Shown here in pieces: positions 1 through 6,167 of a stretch of 8,483 nucleotides of DNA. Both the position numbers and the translations under genes were made by a program. A model generated the notes under the pieces. It was not told the origin of the DNA. It did no database searches and saw only the letters and a list, made by a program, of their open reading frames with translations. The stretch's first letter is position 1. Each line of letters opens with the position of its first letter. The DNA is from Planctomycetota bacterium (GTDB lineage: Bacteria > Planctomycetota > Planctomycetia > Pirellulales > Thermoguttaceae): the NCBI GenBank assembly GCA_023397045.1, contig JAEWUR010000488.1:1-8483 (forward strand). The letters are read 5' to 3'.

Positions 1-930
1 GTCCTTGCCAGCCGGTATCGCCGCGCCCCCGCCGCGCCAAGGAAGACCTTCTCCGAACTTCAATTCGATGAGAACCGAGCACTCCTCGAACCGCTTCTCT
101 CCCGAATTCTGGAACTGGGCCGATTGCCCGAGGCGGACGAGTACGAGGGCTACGAGACCATCCGAGAGAAGTTCGGGTCGGCAGGCCGGGCGTTTGCGCT
201 GCTGAAGCGAGTGACTCGCCTGCCCGGTTGGGACGAGATCCGACAGCAACGGACCAATGATCTTCTGGTCTACCTTGCGTTAGCCCGATTCCGCAAGCGG
301 CTTCCTATCTCAAAGCTGCCGCCATCCATCCGTCGAGACATCAAGGAGTTCTTTGGCAGCTACAGATGCGCCTGCCAACGGGCCGACATCCTCCTCTTTC
401 GTGCCGGTGACCCAACGGTGATCAACGAGGCATGCTGCCGCTCCACCCTCGGCAAGCTGCTGCCAAATGCACTCTATATCCACCGCTCCGCACTGGATCG
501 CTTGGAGCCCATCCTCCGCATCTATGAAGGGTGCGCCCGAGCTTATTTAGGCGAGATAGAAGGAGCGAATATAATCAAACTGCATCGATTCTCAGGCAAG
601 GTATCGTATCTTTTCTACCCAACCTTCGACAGCGAAGCACATCCAGCCCTATTTCGAAGTATCAAGGTTTCCCTTCGCACGCTTCAGCTCGATTGCTATG
701 ACTATGCAGACGCTGAGAATCCGCCGATTCTTCATCGCAAAGAATCATTCTTGCCCGACGATTATCCAGAATACCCGACGTTTGCCGAGCTCACTCGGCA
801 GGAAGAGGAGGAAGGCTTATTATCAGACACATCGAAAATCGGCACAAGACACGGATGGGAAGCCCGTCTATGTGAAGCAGGTGTGACTATTACCGGACAT
901 AAGTTGGTTCGGAGGTCAACCGACATCTGA
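1..930 (+). CDS. DNA phosphorothioation-associated putative methyltransferase, C-terminal part (5' end outside window)
   Basis: The frame is open from base 1 to the TGA at 928-930, giving 309 residues, so the true start lies upstream. A start at 124 would cut into conserved sequence: codons before it read LASRYRRAP..APRKTF, typical of this family. Further family-like stretches are DLLVYLALARF (about residues 87-97), DIKEFFGSYRCAC, RIYEGCARA, EGANIIKL, KVSYLFYP, NPPILHRKE and, at the end, IGTRHGW and GHKLVRR. I recognise these as the Dnd-associated putative methyltransferase family (TIGR04096-like). The SAM-binding domain should be N-terminal, so no catalytic motif is visible here. Family members sit beside dnd phosphorothioation genes, which put sulfur in the DNA backbone as a self mark for restriction. 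Their own role is not well established. The gene runs toward, and converges with, the minus-strand tRNA-Arg remnant. Family assignment is fairly sure; the activity is not. Confidence 0.82.
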   Translation, partial: VLASRYRRAPAAPRKTFSELQFDENRALLEPLLSRILELGRLPEADEYEGYETIREKFGSAGRAFALLKRVTRLPGWDEIRQQRTNDLLVYLALARFRKRLPISKLPPSIRRDIKEFFGSYRCACQRADILLFRAGDPTVINEACCRSTLGKLLPNALYIHRSALDRLEPILRIYEGCARAYLGEIEGANIIKLHRFSGKVSYLFYPTFDSEAHPALFRSIKVSLRTLQLDCYDYADAENPPILHRKESFLPDDYPEYPTFAELTRQEEEEGLLSDTSKIGTRHGWEARLCEAGVTITGHKLVRRSTDI

Positions 931-1234
931 GATTTCGTGGAACCGAGCCTTTTCTCCCTACGACATGTCCAGTTCAGCAGGTCCGTGCTAGGCAACATGG
1001 GATCAGTCCCCATAGCCGGCCATGAAAGGGACAATGTTGGCGTCTCGAATCCACATCATTTGGTGCTCTGTCCGGTGCTCATTTTTGGCCGTGGTGAGCG
1101 CCCTGGTGCTATACGGCTCGCCGGAGTTTGCAGCGATCTGCCGCTCTTTGCATCGAGACTTTGGGGCAGGATCGGCATATTGCCTATCTTGCCAGGCGAC
1201 CGAAAGGCTTACGACGGTGGGGAGTTACGGCCGG
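931..1234. other. Intergenic region without a supported gene
   Basis: About 300 bases between the methyltransferase stop and the terminator. Open frames exist here (for example from 937 and 1022), but both run on through the terminator hairpin and the tRNA remnant and resemble nothing I know. A small inverted repeat (ATGGG at 997-1001, CCCAT at 1009-1013) has no T-tract after it on either strand. I see no promoter or RNA that I can defend. Confidence 0.5.
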
Positions 1235-1270
1235 AAAAGAAAACGCTGCAAGGGGTTAGGCCCTGCAGCG
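1235..1270 (-). terminator. Rho-independent terminator, minus strand, downstream of the tRNA-Arg remnant
   Basis: Bases 1244-1270 form a hairpin, CGCTGCA(A)GGG against CCCTGCAGCG, with one bulged A and a short loop. On the minus strand the stem is followed at once by TTTTCTTTT (1243 down to 1235). On the plus strand no T-run follows. It lies 28 bases beyond the 3' end of the tRNA-Arg remnant on the same strand, so it is best read as the old terminator of that tRNA. This suggests that the DNA left of 1298 is the tRNA's original downstream flank. Confidence 0.75.
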
Positions 1271-1297
1271 TTACTTGGGTTGGGTTTGATGTTGAAG

Positions 1298-1661
<364 letters not shown>

Positions 1662-2612
1662 ATGAAGCGATTTGTCCACCCCCTCTTGATGATTCTGGCC
1701 CACGCTACGGAAAAAGAGCTCGTGAAAATCATCGAATATCTCCAGACCGAGAATCGAATCCTGCGCAGCAAGCTGCCGAAGCACATCCAAGTCACTCCAG
1801 CGGAACGAGCGCGACTGCTCGAGGTCGGCTCGCAACTCGGCTCGAAGATCAAGGCGGTCATCAACATCGTTCACCCTCGCACCTTCGCTCGGTGGTTGAG
1901 CGAAAGCAGATCGGGCAAGAAGCCCCGTACCCGAGGGCGGCCGCGGAAGCCTGAGCAAATCCGACAACTTATCATCGAGATCGCCAAGGCCACGGGCTGG
2001 GGTTATCGCCGCATCATCGGCGAGTTGAAGAAACTCCGGATATTCAACATGTCTCGCGCGACCGTCTGCCGTGTCTTGCAGGAGAATGGTTTCGATCCCG
2101 GTCCGAAACGTGGCCGTGGTACTTGGCACGACTTCGTCCAAATGCACATCAAGACGCTTTGGGCCACCGATTTCTTCACGAAAACCGTCTGGACCAAGCG
2201 TGGGCCGGTGACCTATTACGTTTTGTTCTTTATTCATCTATACACACGCAAGGTCCACATCGCCGGCATGACGCCCAATCCCGACGGCGAATGGATGGCG
2301 CAGGTGGCTCGGAACATGAGCATGATCTTTGCCGATGAAAAGCCCGAGTTCCAACCCACACATATCATCCGTGATCGCGATGCAAAGTTCACAAAACAGT
2401 TCTGTTCGATCCTCGAACTCGACGGTATCGAGTTCAGGCCGATACCACCACGAGCGCCGAACTTGAAGGATTATGTTGCATGTTGCACTCCATTGGGTCG
2501 ACGGCGTGAGACCTTTGGAAAACGACGACGCTCACTGAGTTTTCGCCCTTGGCTCTTTTTCGGCATTTCGCCTGTCGGTGGCTCATATAGGCATTCATTT
2601 CTGTCATTATAG
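1662..2612 (+). pseudogene. Integrase A: DDE (rve-type) transposase, 5' part, disrupted by insertion
   Basis: Homologous sequence runs from the ATG at 1662 to about base 2470 (some 270 residues). The remaining ~46 codons, to the stop at 2612, are read-through into the insertion, antisense to the recombinase gene. The N-terminus (residues 1-80) has a coiled, basic start and a helix-turn-helix-like segment (PRTFARWL). Residues 90-145 hold a second DNA-binding region (RGRPRKP, GWGYRRIIGEL, SRATVCRVL). The catalytic core begins with D170 in LWATDFF, and the second acid is in IRDRDAKF (D238/D240). The frame breaks after IPPRAPNL, just before the segment that in relatives reads roughly AYAERW and carries the third acid, the glutamate. 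The protein as split cannot be active. The rest of the gene resumes at 5887. This family is, to my knowledge, common in planctomycetes. Confidence 0.88.
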
Positions 2613-4561
2613 AGATATGCTTGCAGCAGGCCATACCGTCGCCACGTCCTTACCGTCTGGGGGCTCACTTTCAGCTCTTTAGCGAGTTCTTCTTGAGTCA
2701 GATTTCCAGACTCGCGCAATCGTTCGTAACGTGTTTTCAAATGATAATCTTTCCGGATTTGTGCGACAATGGTCCGGTTGAACCTCGGTGCTTCTCCCGG
2801 CCGAAAACCATGTTGGTTGAGCTTTTCGACAATCTCACCTTCCGTGTAATTGTTGAGGAGCCGGTCGATTTCCTGAACGGTTTCTCTTGGCGTCAGACGA
2901 AGTTCCCATGCTGTCTTCGGCAGAGGGAGCGACAACGATCGCACGGCGCCGCCGCGAAAACGGATGTGGACGTGAATCCGATCGCTTTTTGTCAAAACGA
3001 CGTCTTCGATCAACAGGCGAACCATTCGCTTGCGTTGTTGGTCTGAGACGGAAGGATCGTTCCACAACCGAGGGAAATCCGTCGTCAAGGCAAGGATTCG
3101 CCGGCGGCTTTCCTCGTTCAGCAAGGCACGATCCGCCTCGCGTTGTTGTTCGTATTGCTCTTCGACTTCGCGTTGATCGCGAAGTTTTTCATTCCACTCG
3201 GCCTCCAAGGCATCGGCGACCAGACGGTTTCGAGGATCGACCTGCATATAGCGATGCTGCGCGAGTTCGGTTTCATAGCGGGCGCGTTCCACCTGTTGTT
3301 TTCTGAGGCGGTCGGCTTCTTCCAGTCGATCCTGCAGTTCTTTTTGAACGGCCATGGCCACTTCAAGGCTGGCCGGCGTCATGAGTTCCACCAAGATCTT
3401 GCCGATCGCGCGATCAATATCCTGGCCCGGTATCAATTGGCAAAAGGCTTTGCCATGCTCGATTCCTTCCCGTTGGCAGGAATACTGCGGTGTCATGCGG
3501 CCGAAGCGATAATTATACCGGACCGTCATGCGCAAGCCGCACTTTCCACAGGCCGCAAGCCCCTGAAGCAGCGCCGGACCTTGTCCCGGCGGACTTTTAC
3601 GGCGATCGTTTCCATATGCATTGGCGCATTCTCGCAAACGCCGTAGGTTGGCCTGATACTGCTCCCATCGGATATAGCCCGGATGAAAGTCCAGAAGCAC
3701 GACTTGCCATTGATCCTGCGGCAGCACAACCGGTCGCTTGTTGCGTTTGGACGGGACGAGTTTGTGACGGCCATAGACAAAGGCGCCTGCATAACGGGGA
3801 TTGTGCAATGTTTGAAGGGCGCGGTTATGCCCCAATGGTCCCCACAGCAACTTGCCTTTGTGGACGCCGCGCCGCAGCCGACGGGGAAACAAGAGTCCTT
3901 GTTGATGAAACAGTTTCACGGTGGCCATCGTCGATCCGGTGCGATCATACGTTTCAAAAAAGACTTGCAAGGCCTTCTGGACCTGTTGGTCGGGATCAAG
4001 GACCACCCGCCCTCGCGCATCGTAGACGAGTCCCACCGGCAAGGCGAAATGCAATTCGCCGCGCTGCGCCTTGTTCAAAAGCCCTCCCCGAAGCCGAGCA
4101 CGCAGAACATGCAGTTCGGCCTCGCTCATCGTACCTTTCAATCCGAGCAACAATCGGTCGTTGAAATGGCTGGGATCGTAAAGGCCGTCTTCGTCGAGGA
4201 TCAAGGTGTTGGACAAGGCGCAGATTTCCAACAGGCGGTGCCAGTCGGAGCAATTCCGGGCCAGTCGCGATACCTCCAGCCCCAGCACAATACCGGCCCG
4301 TCCCAGTCCCACCTCGCTGACAAGCCGCTGAAAACCTTCACGATCGGCCGCCGATGCGCCGGACTGGCCCTGATCGGAATCGATAACCACAATCTGATCC
4401 GATGACCACCCGAGCGCGATCGCCCGTTCGCGCAGGGCATATTGCCGTTGCGTGCTTTCGGTGTTCTCAAAAACCTGACGAATGGTTGACTGCCGAATGT
4501 ACAAGTAGGCATTGCGACTCAAATGGCAGGCCATCACTTTCTGTGAACTTGACGGAGTCAT
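2471..4561 (-). CDS. Large serine recombinase (resolvase/invertase N-domain, recombinase domain, zinc ribbon)
   Basis: A 696-residue recombinase, probably the enzyme that moves the surrounding element by cutting and rejoining DNA through a serine-DNA link. The N-terminal resolvase domain (about 15-165) has YIRQS, with S25 as likely nucleophile, LEVSRLARN near 95-103, and the helix GTMSEAEL..LRARLRGGL. The recombinase domain follows (about 170-300, with NPRYAGAFVYG). A zinc ribbon uses C338, C341, C362 and C374. Residues 400-480 look coiled-coil. A C-terminal helix-turn-helix (about 620-645, LTQEELAKELKVSPQTVRTW) is unusual compared with phage integrases. The start is set by AGGAGG at 4569-4574, seven bases upstream. 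The ATGA overlap with the preceding gene implies translational coupling. The length and the basic tail ending GVQHAT match full-length relatives, so it looks intact. Its stop codon lies at the element's left boundary. Confidence 0.93.
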   Translation of the reverse strand: MTPSSSQKVMACHLSRNAYLYIRQSTIRQVFENTESTQRQYALRERAIALGWSSDQIVVIDSDQGQSGASAADREGFQRLVSEVGLGRAGIVLGLEVSRLARNCSDWHRLLEICALSNTLILDEDGLYDPSHFNDRLLLGLKGTMSEAELHVLRARLRGGLLNKAQRGELHFALPVGLVYDARGRVVLDPDQQVQKALQVFFETYDRTGSTMATVKLFHQQGLLFPRRLRRGVHKGKLLWGPLGHNRALQTLHNPRYAGAFVYGRHKLVPSKRNKRPVVLPQDQWQVVLLDFHPGYIRWEQYQANLRRLRECANAYGNDRRKSPPGQGPALLQGLAACGKCGLRMTVRYNYRFGRMTPQYSCQREGIEHGKAFCQLIPGQDIDRAIGKILVELMTPASLEVAMAVQKELQDRLEEADRLRKQQVERARYETELAQHRYMQVDPRNRLVADALEAEWNEKLRDQREVEEQYEQQREADRALLNEESRRRILALTTDFPRLWNDPSVSDQQRKRMVRLLIEDVVLTKSDRIHVHIRFRGGAVRSLSLPLPKTAWELRLTPRETVQEIDRLLNNYTEGEIVEKLNQHGFRPGEAPRFNRTIVAQIRKDYHLKTRYERLRESGNLTQEELAKELKVSPQTVRTWRRYGLLQAYLYNDRNECLYEPPTGEMPKKSQGRKLSERRRFPKVSRRRPNGVQHAT

Positions 4562-4839
4562 GTCACAACCTCCTGTCTTGTTGCAAGAAACATGCCCGCC
4601 AGAATGGCGGCGAGCTGGCCGTAATACTCGGAAACCATCGGACGAATGGGCAAAGAGTTATCGGCTAAAGCAAAAGCCGGTCTTTGCGACGGTGTCCTCG
4701 GCAGAAGGGCGGCCCACGCCCGCATCCAAGTCGCCATCCCACTGCGAACGAGGATCGCCGTCCCGCAGCCGCTATGCGTGCATTCGCCCTTGAGGGCTTG
4801 TACACGCATCTGCTCGTAAGAATCCAGGCAGCCTGCCAT
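4558..4839 (-). CDS. Small protein of unknown function, coupled to the serine recombinase
   Basis: A 93-residue frame starting at ATG 4839, the first possible start after the HTH stop. No ATG, GTG or TTG occurs in frame in the 38-base gap, and GGGG sits about nine bases upstream. Its TGA overlaps the recombinase ATG (ATGA at 4558-4561), a strong sign of a real, translationally coupled gene. The protein has a helical central part (LVRSGMATWMRAW), a proline-containing linker (LLPRTPSQRP) and a C-terminal helix (YYGQLAAILAGMFLATRQ). No known domain or catalytic motif is visible. I recall similar small proteins directly upstream of this recombinase type. The position suggests an accessory or directionality factor, but that is inference only. 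A longer frame up to 5610 is the same frame read back through the HTH gene and should not be taken as the start. Confidence 0.72.
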   Translation of the reverse strand: MAGCLDSYEQMRVQALKGECTHSGCGTAILVRSGMATWMRAWAALLPRTPSQRPAFALADNSLPIRPMVSEYYGQLAAILAGMFLATRQEVVT

Positions 4840-4877
4840 ATCGGAAACCCCATCGGCAGCCGTGCCTTGCTCCCGAT

Positions 4878-5339
4878 TTATCGCCCCTTTTTTCGTCGGC
4901 GGGCAAGAGCACGCTCGATACTCCTCGGATGGATCGAGAATCCAAACTTCTTTCGCACACAATCCGCCAAATCGCGCGACCGCAACGACCGGTCTTCCGC
5001 AAGCTGTTGATCGATATATTCCATCACGGCCGCCGAAAGCTTGTGTGGTCCTTGGGGACCAGGCCGTTTGTGAATCAGGCCTTGCAGCCCATGTTGCCGA
5101 AACGCCGCTTGAGCCTGATAGAAAGCTACTCGCGACAACCCAAAAGTTTCGGCCGTGTCGGAGACCCGCTCCCCATCGCGTTCCACACGACGAAGCATCT
5201 CGTACTTCACCTGGACCATATCCCGGGCGTCGAAGAAGTCGCCCTGCTGAAACAACGGATCCTGGACGGCTTCGGGGTAGCGATTCAGGGACCCTGTTTG
5301 CTGAAGAGCCTGACGCTTGGCATCCATGTGAGACGACAT
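4878..5339 (-). CDS. Helix-turn-helix protein of the recombinase element
   Basis: A 153-residue protein with two DNA-binding segments. The first is a helix-turn-helix around 57-80 (RVSDTAETFGLSRVAFYQAQ). The second is a winged-helix-like region around 99-147 (HKLSAAVMEYI..LRSRDLADCVRKKFGFSIHPRS), ending in a basic tail (ARRRKKGR). This layout resembles the DNA-binding half of IS630/IS481-type transposases but has no catalytic domain. Related stand-alone proteins are familiar next to this recombinase type. The start is well set: the complement of TCTCCCT (5347-5353) gives AGGGAGA seven bases before the ATG, and a consensus-like promoter lies about 40 bases upstream. It is probably the first gene of an HTH, small protein, recombinase operon. 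It could be a regulator or a recombination accessory protein that binds the element's sites; the sequence does not tell which. Confidence 0.85.
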   Translation of the reverse strand: MSSHMDAKRQALQQTGSLNRYPEAVQDPLFQQGDFFDARDMVQVKYEMLRRVERDGERVSDTAETFGLSRVAFYQAQAAFRQHGLQGLIHKRPGPQGPHKLSAAVMEYIDQQLAEDRSLRSRDLADCVRKKFGFSIHPRSIERALARRRKKGR

Positions 5340-5376
5340 GGGCGATTCTCCCTAACGGCCTAGTGAATGTTAAGGC

Positions 5377-5405
5377 TATTATGCCTGTTTCCGTAATGAT
5401 GTCAA
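5377..5405 (-). promoter_or_regulatory. Sigma-70-like promoter for the HTH / small protein / recombinase operon
   Basis: On the minus strand, TTGACA (complement of 5400-5405) is a perfect -35 box. It is followed after 16 bases by CATAAT (complement of 5378-5383), or after 17 bases by ATAATA (5377-5382). The predicted transcript would begin near 5370, leaving a leader of about 30 bases before the HTH start codon at 5339 with its AGGGAGA ribosome binding site. This is the best promoter-like sequence I found in the window. Confidence 0.7.
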
Positions 5406-5428
5406 TAGGATTGTGTGTTGCAGCAATG

Positions 5429-5443
5429 ACATAGACGCTATGT
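5429..5443. repeat. Inverted repeat, possible operator upstream of the HTH promoter
   Basis: ACATAG-ACG-CTATGT is a perfect 6-base inverted repeat around a 3-base centre. It sits about 24 bases upstream of the -35 box of the HTH operon. A 12-base palindrome GACGACGTCGTC follows at 5467-5478. Either could bind the HTH protein, but nothing in the sequence proves it. Confidence 0.4.
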
Positions 5444-5491
5444 ATATGCCGATATATGAGCATCAAGACGACGTCGTCCGAACCGTGGAAC

Positions 5492-5533
5492 GGCATATTC
5501 CGCTTTACACAATAGGCATAATCTGCTTTACAT
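5492..5533. repeat. Pair of direct repeats, 23-bp period, in the element's control region
   Basis: GGCATATTCCGCTTTACAC (5492-5510) and GGCATAATCTGCTTTACAT (5515-5533) match at 16 of 19 positions. The spacing of 23 bases is about two helical turns, so both copies face the same side of the DNA. The second copy overlaps the stop codon of the DUF5372-like gene (5528-5530). Part of the motif (ATTATGCCT) recurs in opposite orientation at 5378-5386, over the -10 box of the HTH promoter. Iterated sites of this kind often bind a regulator or recombination accessory protein. Confidence 0.55.
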
Positions 5534-5884
5534 CTTGCTGGTGACATTTTTGACGCCTCCCGCCGGCAGTTGTTCAAGAAAGGCCGCCAGATCCAACAAA
5601 TCAGCGGCACGAAAGGCCGACCTTCCCGCCGAAATCACGACAAACGGGTCGGGCGGCGCAATATCGGTCCATTCCGCAGGAAGCGAGGTCAATTTGCCCC
5701 GAGGGTCGTGATAATATACCCGGCTTTCGCTCCAATTGTGACGATACGTAGCCAGCCGAAACTCCCGGCCGTGCAGCGGGTGAAAAGGATGCGTTACCCG
5801 AAAAGTTCGCTCTTCATTCGTGCAATCAGGTGCAATTGACGGATTGATCAAATCCCTATTCGGAATCGTGGGTTTCACGAACAA
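5528..5884 (-). CDS. DUF5372-like small protein of the recombinase element
   Basis: A frame of 118 residues from a TTG at 5884. The conserved part begins only around residue 28: FRVTHPFHPLHGREF, then TYRHNWSESRVYYHD, SLPAEWTDIAPPDPF and FVVISAGRSAFRAADLLDLA. I recognise this as the DUF5372 family, small proteins of unknown function often placed with recombinases. The first 27 residues are unlike the family as I know it and the true start is unclear. Options are TTG 5884, GTG 5878 or the in-frame TTG of GATTTG further in, and none has a good ribosome binding site. The gene opens within a few bases of the element's right end, so its promoter may lie outside the element or arise when the ends join in a circle. 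No catalytic motif is evident. Confidence 0.68.
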   Translation of the reverse strand: MFVKPTIPNRDLINPSIAPDCTNEERTFRVTHPFHPLHGREFRLATYRHNWSESRVYYHDPRGKLTSLPAEWTDIAPPDPFVVISAGRSAFRAADLLDLAAFLEQLPAGGVKNVTSKM

Positions 5885-5886
5885 AA

Positions 5887-6117
5887 GATGAGTGTCTCAA
5901 TCACTTCATCGTGTTCGGCGAAGAACACCTGCGCTATATCCTCAAATCATGGCTGACCTACTATCATTCCCAACGGCCTCATCGAGGTCTTGGTAATGTT
6001 CCCATCATGGCCGACCTTCCGCCGCCGGCGCCCATCGAATCGTTCTGTCTGGAGAACGTCGTTTGCCATGAATCGCTAGGTGGCTTGCTAAAGTATTTTG
6101 AACGGCGAGCGGCGTGA
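5887..6117 (+). pseudogene. Integrase A: DDE transposase, 3' part after the insertion
   Basis: The host frame resumes as DECLNHFIVFGEEHLRYIL, then LTYYHSQRPHRGLGNVPI, and ends ERRAA with TGA at 6115-6117. The block with YYHSQRPHRGLG is the usual C-terminal end of rve-type transposase cores (the N-x-x-RPH-x-x-L region). It has no start codon of its own except an internal GTG at 5911, so it should not be annotated as a separate gene. Joined to the 5' part at the shared GAT it gives a continuous frame of 345 residues. That frame lacks about 11 residues expected between PNL and KDECL in relatives, including the catalytic glutamate region. Confidence 0.85.
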
Positions 6118-6167
6118 TTATAATAGAGGATGGGGCATGGTCGTGAAATCCCGTTCTCGGATGCATT

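Larger units (their letters stand above)
2469..5889 (-). mobile_element. Compact four-gene large-serine-recombinase element inserted in integrase A
   Basis: The two halves of integrase A stop and resume around 2469-2471 and 5887-5889, both at the trinucleotide GAT in the same codon phase. Between them lie about 3.4 kb with four genes, all on the minus strand: DUF5372-like, HTH, small unknown, recombinase. The recombinase stop codon lies at the left edge, and the DUF5372-like frame opens within a few bases of the right edge, so there is almost no non-coding end. I see no convincing terminal inverted repeats, which fits a serine-recombinase element rather than a DDE insertion sequence. The same recombinase, HTH and small-gene set is familiar to me as a recurring neighbourhood. 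I do not know a named element for it. The ends are inferred from the interrupted host frame and could be off by a few bases. Confidence 0.8.

Noticed and set aside
3143..4405. Several long plus-strand frames (for example 3490-4164 and 3683-4405)
   Set aside because: They are antisense shadows of the serine recombinase, whose motifs and length are clear.
4558..5610. A single 350-codon minus-strand frame covering most of the region upstream of the recombinase
   Set aside because: Only its last 93 codons look real. The rest is out of frame with the better supported HTH gene, its promoter and the DUF5372-like gene.
2474..5836. TGCAAC/TGCAAT repeats near both ends of the element (2475-2488 and 5820-5836) as terminal inverted repeats
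   Set aside because: The match is only 6-7 bases per unit, the spacing differs (about 7 against 10), and the right pair lies some 50 bases inside the end and inside a coding frame.
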